A stretch of DNA of 64,000 nt from Baia soyae (GTDB lineage Bacteria > Bacillota > Bacilli > Thermoactinomycetales > Thermoactinomycetaceae): positions 1-64,000 of the forward strand of contig NZ_SLXV01000001.1 of assembly GCF_004341445.1 (NCBI RefSeq), written 5' to 3'. The position numbers and the translations under genes are program-made. Numbering within the stretch: position 1 is the first letter of the stretch; every line of letters begins with the position of its first letter. Shown piece by piece: positions 17,888 through 25,970 of this stretch. Under the pieces are notes generated by a model. It ran no database searches. It saw only the letters and a list, made by a program, of their open reading frames with translations, and was not told the DNA's origin.

Positions 17888-19435
17888 ATGGGGATCGAAA
17901 GAAAAACCGAACCTTTTACCCTTGTCATTTTTGGGGCTACTGGTGACTTAGCCAAGAGAAAGCTGTTCCCTGCACTTTATAGTCTTACTCAAAATGGGTT
18001 ATTACATGAGCAATTTACGGTTGTAGGTACAGGGCGTTCTGAAATATCGACTGAGCAGTTTCGCCAAGATCTTCGCCACTCAATTGAGACTTTTTCACAG
18101 AAGGAAATGGACTCAGAATCGGAGTGGGAGAAGTTTGCACAGCGCTTCTTCTATACCACCTCGGATGTGCGAAATCCAGAAGGATACCAATCGATCAAAC
18201 AGATTGTAGAAGAGGAAGAGTCCAAGTGGAACCTGCCGGGTAACCGCCTATTTTACATGGCAATCGCACCTGACTTCTTTGGAACTGTAGCAATCAACTT
18301 AAAAGAGTCGGGATTAACGACGACGCCAGGCTGGAAACGACTCATTATCGAAAAACCAATCGGGCATGATTACGAATCCGCTAAAGAATTAAATGAACAA
18401 GTGAAGCAGTCATTTGCCGAAAATGAAACGTATCGAATTGATCACTATCTTGGAAAAGAGATGGTCCAAAATATAGAGGTGATTCGGTTTGCTAATACGT
18501 TATTTGAGCCTCTATGGAATCATCAACATATTGAAAACATCCAAATTACCGCCGCGGAAATCGTAGGTGTAGAAGAGCGTGCAAGTTATTACGAGGAGGC
18601 GGGGGCTCTTCGAGATATGGTTCAAAATCATATCCTTCAAATGCTCATGATTGTAGCGATGGAGCCCCCAAGCCGCTTAAAAACGGAAGCGATCCATGAT
18701 GAGAAGGTAAAAGTTCTTCGTTCGCTTCGCCATATACAGCCAGAGGAGGCGGCGAAGTACGTAGTGCGCGGGCAATATGGGGCAGGGATGATAGGAGAGA
18801 AAGCGGTTCCGAAGTACCTAGATGAAAAGGGAGTAGACCCTCATTCACAGACAGAGACGTATGTGGGAGCTAAGCTATATGTAGATAATCTTAGATGGGC
18901 TGGAGTTCCTTTTTATGTGCGTACGGGAAAGCGAATGTCAGAGAAATCAACAGAGATCATCGTCCAATTTAAAAATATGCCCCCAAATCTCTACTTCAAT
19001 CGCGAGAATACATTAGAGCCGAACCTGCTTATCATCAAGATTAATCCGCAAGAAGGGATTAGTTTTGTTTTAAATGCGAAGAAATCAGGGGGGATTCAAG
19101 GATTAGCTCGTATTGAAATGGAGTACTGTAACAATTGTATTGATGCATCTCCAGAGGCGTATGAATCCTTAATTCACGATGCGATTATGGGAGACTCTAC
19201 TTACTTTGCTCACTGGGATGAAGTCTCCTTGGCTTGGAAATTTATTGATCCGCTTGAACAAGCATTTAGAGAGGGCCAGGTCTCGTTAGAAACATATGAG
19301 AGTGGGTCTTGGGGGCCAAAATTGGCAGATGAGTTGCTCGAAGCAGAGGGTCACCATTGGTGGTCAGTTGGAGCAAATAGAGATACAGAAACGATTCCAG
19401 CATATGAAACCAAAACCAAAAAGCGATTGAAATAG
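17888..19435 (+). CDS. zwf: Glucose-6-phosphate 1-dehydrogenase
   Basis: A 515-residue enzyme that oxidises glucose-6-phosphate to 6-phosphogluconolactone with NADP, feeding the oxidative pentose phosphate path. The N-terminal dinucleotide motif is VIFGATGDLAKRKL, the active-site signature is RIDHYLGKEMVQN, and the GAK/YVRTGKRM region contacts substrate. Length is typical. The ATG follows GAGGAGG. A cyclase-family gene starts 13 bases downstream, so the two are probably cotranscribed. Confidence 0.95.
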   Translation: MGIERKTEPFTLVIFGATGDLAKRKLFPALYSLTQNGLLHEQFTVVGTGRSEISTEQFRQDLRHSIETFSQKEMDSESEWEKFAQRFFYTTSDVRNPEGYQSIKQIVEEEESKWNLPGNRLFYMAIAPDFFGTVAINLKESGLTTTPGWKRLIIEKPIGHDYESAKELNEQVKQSFAENETYRIDHYLGKEMVQNIEVIRFANTLFEPLWNHQHIENIQITAAEIVGVEERASYYEEAGALRDMVQNHILQMLMIVAMEPPSRLKTEAIHDEKVKVLRSLRHIQPEEAAKYVVRGQYGAGMIGEKAVPKYLDEKGVDPHSQTETYVGAKLYVDNLRWAGVPFYVRTGKRMSEKSTEIIVQFKNMPPNLYFNRENTLEPNLLIIKINPQEGISFVLNAKKSGGIQGLARIEMEYCNNCIDASPEAYESLIHDAIMGDSTYFAHWDEVSLAWKFIDPLEQAFREGQVSLETYESGSWGPKLADELLEAEGHHWWSVGANRDTETIPAYETKTKKRLK

Positions 19436-19448
19436 GAGGAGAGCTAAT

Positions 19449-20078
19449 ATGAAAGTATATGATGTAACGATGGCGATCAGCGAAAACATGCAAGTCTATA
19501 AAAACAAACCAGAGAAGAAGCCTTCGATTCGCGTGGTTCAAGATTTTGATAAAGCTACTGCCCGCGAGTCTAGAATCGAGATGGATGTTCATACCGGAAC
19601 CCATATTGACTCCCCACTACATATGTTGCCTGAAGGTGGGACGATGGAGACATTATCACTCGAAACATTAATCGGATCGTCTAAAGTCCTTGATATGACT
19701 CATGTAACAGATGGAGTGCGTAAGCCAGATCTAGAAAAACACGAGATTGGTGAGGGAGATTTTATCCTACTTAAAACGCGTAACTCGATGGAGGAAGAGT
19801 TTAACTTTGATTTTATCTATCTGGCAGAATGTGGTGCGAAGTATCTCGCTGAAAAAAAGATTCGTGGCGTAGGGATTGACGCGTTAGGAGTAGAGAGAGC
19901 ACAACCTGGACACCCCACCCATAAAACGTTGTTTCACGCGGGGGTTCTCATCATAGAGGGGCTTCGTTTAGCAGAAGTACCTGAGGGAGAGTATTTCATG
20001 GTTGCCGCACCTCTGAAAGTGATGGAGACGGAAGCAGCACCTGCACGTGTATTATTATTTGAAGGGATTCAAGATTAG
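19449..20078 (+). CDS. Cyclase-family (kynurenine formamidase-like) metal hydrolase
   Basis: A 209-residue protein of the cyclase family (PF04199), which includes bacterial arylformamidase KynB and isatin hydrolase. The metal-binding motif HTGTHIDSPLHM lies at about residues 51-62, with a later His-Glu region near GVERAQPGHPTHKTLFHAGVLIIEGL. It follows zwf by 13 bases with AGGAGGAG before the ATG. No other tryptophan-degradation gene is nearby, so the substrate is open. Confidence 0.8.
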   Translation: MKVYDVTMAISENMQVYKNKPEKKPSIRVVQDFDKATARESRIEMDVHTGTHIDSPLHMLPEGGTMETLSLETLIGSSKVLDMTHVTDGVRKPDLEKHEIGEGDFILLKTRNSMEEEFNFDFIYLAECGAKYLAEKKIRGVGIDALGVERAQPGHPTHKTLFHAGVLIIEGLRLAEVPEGEYFMVAAPLKVMETEAAPARVLLFEGIQD

Positions 20079-20090
20079 ATTCGCGATATA

Positions 20091-20140
20091 TGCCGGCAGG
20101 ACTCGCTCATTCATTGGAGCAGAGGAATGCCGGCATTTTT
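20091..20140 (+). terminator. Rho-independent terminator
   Basis: TGCCGGCA at 20091-20098 pairs with TGCCGGCA at 20128-20135, followed by five T. Ends the zwf-cyclase unit. Confidence 0.85.
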
Positions 20141-20239
20141 ATCTCTAATGAAAAATAGCTACTAGCCAACCCAGTTTATTCACGTTATGATATTACATAA
20201 AAATCTTAGATCAATTCAACCAGAAAGGATTATTCTATC

Positions 20240-21859
20240 ATGTCTAAATTCTCTAGATTACTTATTTCATTTCTTCTTTTTATAGGTACCTTTTTTCCGA
20301 TTTTTCAGGTACGAGCTGAAGATCGTGTTACATTACCTACTCCTAAAGAAATTGCAGGTTTTCAACTAACAGAGACGCCTGGAACATGGCAACTCGGAGC
20401 TGTACCTCCGAATGTAGATTTGAACAAGCCACCTGTTGTATTCGTTCAAGGTAGAAGTAGGCATGCTCAAGACTGGTGGGGCAAGACAGAATATCATGGC
20501 ATCAACGACATGTATGAGATGGCATATAATGCTGGATATCGAACGGTTTTTGTTCACTTGCACGATTCTGCAGGCAAAGGTACAGCTAGCCCTTATGATA
20601 ACGGTCAATTGATAGCTAAGTCTTTAAAAGAGATTTCTCAGCATTATGGACAAAAAGTAAATATCGTGGCACATAGTAAAGGTGGGATCGATGCCCAAGC
20701 TGCACTTGTTCACTATAATGCGTATCCATATGTGGGTAAAATAGTAACTTTAGGCTCTCCAAACTATGGGTCGCATTTAGCAGACATGGCGTATAGTTGG
20801 TATGCTAGTTGGTTAACCAAATTAGTTGGAGAGCAAGATGCTGGAGCTTACTCGCTGCAAACAGGAGAAATGGAGAAGTTTCGTAGGCAAACCGATTATC
20901 ACCCAAACGTGATGAAAAATGAATACTATACTACAGCAGGAACGAGCTGGGGGCCTTCTGCGACAGCGCTTTGGTTAGCGGGATTTACCTTATCTAGTTA
21001 TGGAGAAAATGATGGGCTTGTTAATACATCAAGTACATACCTACCATATGGAAACCATTTATTTACCATCCCTGCTGACCACGATAGCATCCGCAAGGGC
21101 TCTGTTTCATTTAAGTTGATGGAACCTGTTTTGCGTAATGCTACTCCTATGAAACCACCGAAAATGGCATTCTTCAGTCAAGCAAAACCTGCTCCATCAA
21201 CTCAAGTAGCTGATCAGTCTCTAGCGGGTGGGGCATTGTTAGCAAATCAACCGGTCGAGAAATCAATTTCGATTGATGCAAAAGAGGCGTCTGTTCAAGT
21301 AATGACAAAATCACCTGATGTGAAAGTGACTTTACAATCTCCTTCCGGTAAAACATACGATAAAAATAGCAGTAATTATGTTCTGACTAAAGGTGATGAG
21401 ATTTTTGGTGATGTGACAGATCAAAGCTTTCAATTAAAAGATGCCGAACCGGGTAATTGGAAAGTTCGAATCCAAAGTCCAAGTAAAGATGCCTATTTCC
21501 TTGTTACAACATATAAAGGTTCACAAGGCCTTGCGTTAGATCTTCCTAGTCAGACAAGTACGAAAGAATCCTCGTTGAAGGTAAAAATAGACCAACAGAA
21601 GGATTATAATCTTGGATCGATTAATGTAGATGTGAAACTAATGGATTCAGAGGGGAAAGAAGTCAAGCAGCAACCCCACGAAGTAGGCTTACATTCGAGA
21701 AAGAAGAGAGATCTTGATTCATTAGATGAATACACAGTACCAGTAGCTACTAATGTAAAGCCAGGTCTATATAATCTCACGGTTCAAGTAAATGGTAAAA
21801 AGAAATCAGGAAAATCCTTTGAGCGGACTCTTGTTAAATCTGTTTATATAGGGAAATAA
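20240..21859 (+). CDS. Secreted alpha/beta-hydrolase lipase
   Basis: A 539-residue exported protein. The signal peptide (residues 1-26) ends FQVRA. The catalytic domain covers about residues 60-300, with the nucleophile Ser146 in VAHSKGGIDAQAAL (a Gly-to-Ala variant of GxSxG), VFVQGRSRHAQDWWG near the oxyanion region, and probable acid and base in ENDGLV and PADHDSI. The C-terminal 200 residues are beta-rich, repeat-like and Lys/Ser-rich (WKVRIQSPSKDAYFLVTTYKG), resembling pre-peptidase or Ig-like accessory domains. It stands alone, with its own terminator downstream. Probably degrades external lipids or esters. Confidence 0.82.
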   Translation: MSKFSRLLISFLLFIGTFFPIFQVRAEDRVTLPTPKEIAGFQLTETPGTWQLGAVPPNVDLNKPPVVFVQGRSRHAQDWWGKTEYHGINDMYEMAYNAGYRTVFVHLHDSAGKGTASPYDNGQLIAKSLKEISQHYGQKVNIVAHSKGGIDAQAALVHYNAYPYVGKIVTLGSPNYGSHLADMAYSWYASWLTKLVGEQDAGAYSLQTGEMEKFRRQTDYHPNVMKNEYYTTAGTSWGPSATALWLAGFTLSSYGENDGLVNTSSTYLPYGNHLFTIPADHDSIRKGSVSFKLMEPVLRNATPMKPPKMAFFSQAKPAPSTQVADQSLAGGALLANQPVEKSISIDAKEASVQVMTKSPDVKVTLQSPSGKTYDKNSSNYVLTKGDEIFGDVTDQSFQLKDAEPGNWKVRIQSPSKDAYFLVTTYKGSQGLALDLPSQTSTKESSLKVKIDQQKDYNLGSINVDVKLMDSEGKEVKQQPHEVGLHSRKKRDLDSLDEYTVPVATNVKPGLYNLTVQVNGKKKSGKSFERTLVKSVYIGK

Positions 21860-21918
21860 TAAATGTATATACGTTTGAAAAAATGGTCATGATCATATTT
21901 GACATCACTACCATTTCA

Positions 21919-21952
21919 AGCTAGGGTGCGTAGTTCGACCCTAGCTCTTTTA
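21919..21952 (+). terminator. Rho-independent terminator
   Basis: AGCTAGGGT / ACCCTAGCT stem followed by CTTTTATT, after the lipase gene. Confidence 0.85.
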
Positions 21953-22070
21953 TTATCACCTCGTTACATCTTTCCAATTTCGCTTTTTTAATCCTTTTCT
22001 TTTTAAATAAAATCCGATAAACTTACTATGAATAATTCGTTTGTTTCTTACTTGATCTATAGGAGTCTTC

Positions 22071-22769
22071 ATGATGAATCTTTTATCTACTATTCAATGG
22101 GAGCAATTATTTGACTGGCAACTTGCCAAAGAAGCCGCTCCCTATATCTTAAAAAATGGTCTTTGGAATACGATGTGGATTAGTGTGGTCACGATGACAT
22201 TGGGGCTACTAGTGGCATTAGTTGTTGCGATCGCTCGTATGTCACCGTATCGATTACTTCGCTATCCCGCTAGAGTCTACATCTCGATTATTCGTGGTAC
22301 ACCGTTACTAGTCCAATTATTTATCTTATACTTTGGTCTACCTGTGATTGGAATTACCTTGGAGCCGATTACTGTGGCGATTATTGGACTAACAGCTTCG
22401 GTAGGTGGATATGCTTCGGAGACGATTCGTGGTGCGATTCTCTCAATACCTCGTGGACAATGGGAGGCAGCGACGTCATTAAATATGAGTTATCGACAGA
22501 CGATGCGCCGAGTCATTCTCCCGCAAGCAACTCGGGTCGCGTTGCCTTCCTTGATGAACAGTTTTCTAAGCCTTGTAAAAGATACATCTCTCTTGACGGT
22601 CATTACAGTACCAGAGATGCTTTACTATGCGAAGATTGTAGGAGGTAGGTCATACGATTACATGACCGTTTACCTAATCGTAGCTCTTTATTACTGGGTT
22701 ATTTGTACGGTTTTGAACGCCCTGCAAGAGAGGTTAGAAAAACATTATAATCGCTTTACAAACACATAG
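22071..22769 (+). CDS. Polar amino-acid ABC transporter permease
   Basis: A 232-residue inner-membrane permease of the HisM/GlnP family with about five helices. The BPD_transp_1 signature reads AATSLNMSYRQTMRRVILPQATRVALPSLMNSF (EAA loop). An N-terminal LKNGLWNTMWISVVTMTLGL matches the amino-acid permease subclass. It is followed 15 bases later by the ATPase. No binding protein is attached; the closest is the lipoprotein at 5.25-6.05 kb. Confidence 0.9.
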   Translation: MMNLLSTIQWEQLFDWQLAKEAAPYILKNGLWNTMWISVVTMTLGLLVALVVAIARMSPYRLLRYPARVYISIIRGTPLLVQLFILYFGLPVIGITLEPITVAIIGLTASVGGYASETIRGAILSIPRGQWEAATSLNMSYRQTMRRVILPQATRVALPSLMNSFLSLVKDTSLLTVITVPEMLYYAKIVGGRSYDYMTVYLIVALYYWVICTVLNALQERLEKHYNRFTNT

Positions 22770-22784
22770 GTGGAGGTGAATTCG

Positions 22785-23558
22785 TTGATTGAAATAAAGA
22801 ATCTACGCAAAAGTTTTGGTAAATTAGATGTGCTACATGATATTGATCTAACAGTGGAGCAAGGAGAGGTAATCGCCATTATAGGACCGAGTGGGTCTGG
22901 TAAATCCACCTTCCTACGTTGTTTAAATAGTTTAGAAACCCCAACTGCTGGTTCAATAAAAATAGGGGCTCATACATTAAAATTTAATGATAAAAAACCA
23001 AAAGAAAGAGAAATTCGATCTCTTCGTTCCCAAACGGCAATGGTTTTCCAAAGCTTTAACTTATTCCCACACCTTACTGCATTAGAAAATGTGATGGAAG
23101 GACTTGTTACAGTACAGAGGATAAGCAGGGAAACCGCTTCTACTCAAGCGAAAGGGTTGCTTGAAAAAGTAGGTCTAGCTCAAAAGCAAGATGCGTTTCC
23201 TATTCAGCTATCGGGTGGACAACAGCAAAGGGTTGCTATAGCGAGAGCACTGGCTATGAATCCGTCTGTTCTTCTGCTAGATGAACCTACTTCTGCACTT
23301 GACCCGGAGTTAGTAGGGGGTGTGCTCGCTATTATCCGTGAGCTATCGAAAGATAAGACTCAAACCATGATGATCGTGACGCATGAGATGAATTTTGCCC
23401 GAGAGGTGGCCGATCGAGTGATTTTTATGGATGAGGGGAAAATCATCGAGATGGGAACATCAGATGAGGTGTTTGGGCACCCTACTCATGCAAGAACGAA
23501 GCAATTTTTAGATCAACTATATGTAGGAATCGAAAAGAACTTAGGGTGGGGACTCTAG
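22785..23558 (+). CDS. Polar amino-acid ABC transporter ATPase
   Basis: A 257-residue ATPase of the GlnQ/HisP class. Walker A is GPSGSGKST, the signature motif is LSGGQQQRVAIARAL, Walker B is VLLLDEPTSALDPELVG, and the switch His is in IVTHEMNFAREV. I chose a TTG start at 22785, which sits five bases after GGTGGAGGTGA; an in-frame GTG at 22770 would overlap the ribosome site. It is cotranscribed with the permease. Confidence 0.92.
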   Translation: MIEIKNLRKSFGKLDVLHDIDLTVEQGEVIAIIGPSGSGKSTFLRCLNSLETPTAGSIKIGAHTLKFNDKKPKEREIRSLRSQTAMVFQSFNLFPHLTALENVMEGLVTVQRISRETASTQAKGLLEKVGLAQKQDAFPIQLSGGQQQRVAIARALAMNPSVLLLDEPTSALDPELVGGVLAIIRELSKDKTQTMMIVTHEMNFAREVADRVIFMDEGKIIEMGTSDEVFGHPTHARTKQFLDQLYVGIEKNLGWGL

Positions 23559-23707
23559 TTCTTTTTTCTTTTTCAGACAAGTGTAAAGTCTACTCTGTAT
23601 CTTATGTGTAAATTTTATATAAAAATAAAATTTTTTATTACTAGACTTAATTTTATAAAAATTATACAATTAAAATGTTGTTAATAAACGAAAAATGGGG
23701 AATGAAT

Positions 23708-24139
23708 ATGAAGAAATCGATCCGATTAGCAGGGTTGGTTGTAGCAGGTGTGGCGGCTCTTGTTTTCTCTTTTGCGGGGACAAGCTTTGCAAAAGATTCA
23801 GTAGCTAGTACCACGGTTGCTCAAGAACAAACAAGTAAACCAGAAGATTACAAATATGTAGGATCTGATTGGCTGAACACCAAAGACCTATTTGTTAAAG
23901 AAGGAGAAGTATATCTCCGCCTAGCGCCTGAAGGAGCTATGGATGCTCCAGGTCCTTTGCTTTTGCCTAAGCATCTCGGAGAGAAATATCTCAAGAATCC
24001 AAAAGCTTTTTCTGGCTGGATTGTACATAGATATGTGAAGTATCTACAATTCCCAAATCTACAAGAGCTACGTTTTGACTTCCATGATTCGAAGAATCGT
24101 TTTCAAGGAACAGCAAGTCAGCCATATTGGCTACCGTAG
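23708..24139 (+). CDS. Small secreted protein of unknown function
   Basis: About 143 residues. A clear signal peptide (lysines, then LAGLVVAGVAALVFSFAGTSFA) suggests cleavage after SFA and release outside. The mature part has no family I recognise. It is rich in aromatics (YKYVGSDWLNTKDLF, FSGWIVHRYVKYLQFP) and has no cysteine, so it is a small non-disulfide exported protein. The region upstream is strongly A+T-rich. It is flanked by the ABC pair and the XRE operon without obvious linkage. Confidence 0.65.
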   Translation: MKKSIRLAGLVVAGVAALVFSFAGTSFAKDSVASTTVAQEQTSKPEDYKYVGSDWLNTKDLFVKEGEVYLRLAPEGAMDAPGPLLLPKHLGEKYLKNPKAFSGWIVHRYVKYLQFPNLQELRFDFHDSKNRFQGTASQPYWLP

Positions 24140-24225
24140 GTTGTTGAGGGACGAATAAATGAGATGATAAGAAGAGCTGGGGTGAGAGCCTTGGTTCTTT
24201 TTTTGTGTGTAGAAAAGGGATTGAT

Positions 24226-24274
24226 GTAAAGTTTCTTTTACATTACAATAGCATCAATGTAAAAGAAACTTTAC
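24226..24274. promoter_or_regulatory. Perfect 19-bp inverted repeat, likely XRE operator
   Basis: GTAAAGTTTCTTTTACATT (24226-24244) is repeated in exact inverse orientation at 24256-24274 with an 11-base spacer. Each arm is itself a rough palindrome (GTAAA ... TTTAC), so it may hold two repressor sites. It lies immediately upstream of the HTH gene and suggests autoregulation. Confidence 0.7.
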
Positions 24275-24287
24275 AAAGGTGGGGCTA

Positions 24288-24491
24288 TTGAAAAACTATC
24301 TAAAAGAGAAGCGCCGCGTATTTGATCTTTCACAAGAACAACTAGCTGATAAAGTTCAGGTTTCAAGACAAACCATTATCTCGATTGAAAAGGGAGTGTA
24401 CAATCCCTCTTTGAAATTGGCCTTTATGCTTGCAAAGTTATTTCAGTGTAGGATCGAGGATTTATTTATATTTGAGGAGGAAGAAGAGTGA
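24288..24491 (+). CDS. Small XRE-family HTH regulator
   Basis: A 67-residue Cro/C1-type protein, essentially one helix-turn-helix domain: LSQEQLADKVQVSRQTIISIEKGVYNPSLKLAFMLAKLF. The start is TTG 24288 after AAAGGTGGGG. It ends in an acidic tail and overlaps the next gene (a membrane protein) by four bases. XRE/small-membrane-protein pairs of this kind are common in Bacillota. The inverted repeat upstream is the natural operator candidate. Confidence 0.85.
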   Translation: MKNYLKEKRRVFDLSQEQLADKVQVSRQTIISIEKGVYNPSLKLAFMLAKLFQCRIEDLFIFEEEEE

Positions 24492-24877
24492 GTAAAAGTA
24501 GTTGGTTCTTTTTAAAGCTTTTGATGGCTTTAGGAAGGAACTTTCCTAATATATTTATTGGTATGACTATAATAGGCGGGATTTTTCAGTGGGTGTATTA
24601 TGGTTCTTTTCCTAATATGTTTGTTGTAGGGGCTGTTCTTTTATTGTATAAGTTTTCGAAGCTAGATTTGGATTTGAATGATGAGAGAACACAATTAATC
24701 AGGCAAAAAAGCGCTTTGATCGGATATGCTTCGGCACTAGTTCTTTTTTGTACGCTTTATGTGATTGTTGCTTTATATCCATCTTTAGATGTGAAAAATG
24801 CATTACTAATTGCTGCATCCATAGTGACTGCCACTTTTCCTTTGTCTATTTTTGTTTATAGTAGATTTATTTATTAA
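24488..24877 (+). CDS. Four-helix membrane protein paired with XRE regulator (DUF2178-like)
   Basis: A 129-residue protein with about four membrane helices (residues 20-35, 42-57, 74-93, 100-125) and a central cytoplasmic LDLNDERTQLIRQKSA stretch. This resembles the DERxxxI segment of the DUF2178 family often encoded after a Cro-like regulator. The GTG start overlaps the HTH stop. The function is unknown. By analogy it may be controlled by, or signal to, its partner regulator (inference). Confidence 0.65.
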   Translation: MSKSSWFFLKLLMALGRNFPNIFIGMTIIGGIFQWVYYGSFPNMFVVGAVLLLYKFSKLDLDLNDERTQLIRQKSALIGYASALVLFCTLYVIVALYPSLDVKNALLIAASIVTATFPLSIFVYSRFIY

Positions 24878-24889
24878 GAAGGGCGATAA

Positions 24890-25674
24890 ATGATGATTAA
24901 TCATGATGTTGTAAGTGGAGTGAGCACATATTTTCAAAATCTCTCCGAAGATGTATTTCCTGACGATCTAAAAAATCGTGCTACGGTTGTTCTAAGTGGA
25001 TCTGCGGGGTGGGGGATTGCGGAGGGATTATTTGAATGAGAAAGCAGATTGGGATCTTCATATCTTGTTAGGAAATGAGGATTACCAATCGTTTATTAAC
25101 CAATATGAAGTAGATTATGTTATTGATGACCATGAGAATAAGCCAATTGTCTTCGGTCAAATCCATGATCATGATTGGCTTCTAGAAAGATTGGAAGGAA
25201 ATCATCCCGGAAGTTGGCCATTGTATCTATGGATCTATACGAATTGTGCTTTTATCCAAGACCCTCTAGGTATTTCTTCGTTGATTGCAGAGTATCAACT
25301 GAAATTTGAACAGGAGCTAGAACAGTTACGGAAAGATCATTTTGTTCTTTTTTCCGTTCGCCGCTTAGATACTAGCTCGTCTGCAAAACGAGGAATTGTC
25401 ACCGCAACAGGTATCAAAAGTAGCACTCCAGGCCTTTTCTCTCATTCATGCTAAACCCTATGCTTATAATAAGTGGTTAGCCAAACATGCTGAACATCTG
25501 TGTCCAGAAGGAGTCAAGTTAGTGGAGCTTTGTAATAGTTGCCTAATGGAGACGAGATTAGAGAGTTTGGTTGGTCTCGCAAAAGAATTACGTGACATGA
25601 TGGAAGTGGAAATGAAGAAGGTAACAGGGGACCAACGCTGGATTACTCACTGGTGGGAGTTCAATAGAAATTAA
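24890..25674 (+). pseudogene. Frameshifted nucleotidyltransferase (DUF4037-like)
   Basis: Three reading frames read as one protein broken twice. Frame 1 from ATG 24890 gives LSGSAGWGIAEG, the start of a polymerase-beta-like nucleotidyltransferase motif. Near 25020-25035 the sense continues in another frame as YLNEKADWDLHILL, carrying the DxD-type residues. Near 25390 a second shift leads to LSPQQVSKVALQAFSLIHAKPYAYNKWLAKHAE, a helical tail like DUF4037 proteins, ending at 25674. Two shifts in 800 bases suggest real decay, though sequencing error is possible. It follows the membrane-protein gene by 12 bases. Confidence 0.7.
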
Positions 25675-25676
25675 TG

Positions 25677-25705
25677 GAGCTAGAGTGAAGATCTCTAGCT
25701 CGTTT
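25677..25705 (+). terminator. Terminator-like hairpin
   Basis: GAGCTAGAG / CTCTAGCTC stem followed by GTTTGGG. The T-run is weak. It lies just after the broken nucleotidyltransferase gene. Confidence 0.5.
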
Positions 25706-25712
25706 GGGTGTG

Positions 25713-25841
25713 CTATTTCAGTGATTGAAAAGCATTCATCAGCTCATTAAATGACTGAAACCTATTCTTACGTTCTTTCTGTAGGCAGGTTAAAAGAATT
25801 TGTTCTAATTCGGGAAATGGCTTTGCTTCTGCCTGTTTAAA
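25713..25841 (-). pseudogene. Remnant of a Ser/Thr protein kinase C terminus
   Basis: A 42-codon open stretch reads, in part, PELEQILLTCLQKERKNRFQSFNELMNAFQSL before a stop. This is the C-lobe end of Hanks-type kinases (the L..CL...P..R.. pattern). The reading frame closes a few codons further upstream and no kinase core is present, so it is a scrap left by deletion. It follows the TPR regulator gene on the same strand. Confidence 0.45.
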
Positions 25842-25916
25842 CGATCGTACTCAACCATTTCTTACTGCAAGTAGGTACCCCTGTTTTAGCATAAATCATA
25901 TGAATGAATGTACATT

Positions 25917-25970
25917 TTATACATCATCGTCGTCATCGCCCATCCATGATAATGGGAAGTTACGCTTCAC
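25917..25970 (-). CDS. Candidate 17-residue peptide overlapping the regulator 3' end
   Basis: A GTG-started frame encodes MKRNFPLSWMGDDDDDV and stops at 25917. It overlaps the last 11 bases of the TPR regulator. GAGGTGA lies six bases before the GTG, inside the regulator coding sequence, a spacing expected of a true ribosome site. A short reading frame directly after a TPR-type regulator is the usual place for a cognate signalling peptide (Phr, PapR, NprX and similar). It lacks a hydrophobic export signal, so any secretion route would resemble the very short leaderless-type peptides. Existence of the peptide is inferred. Confidence 0.4.
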   Translation of the reverse strand: MKRNFPLSWMGDDDDDV

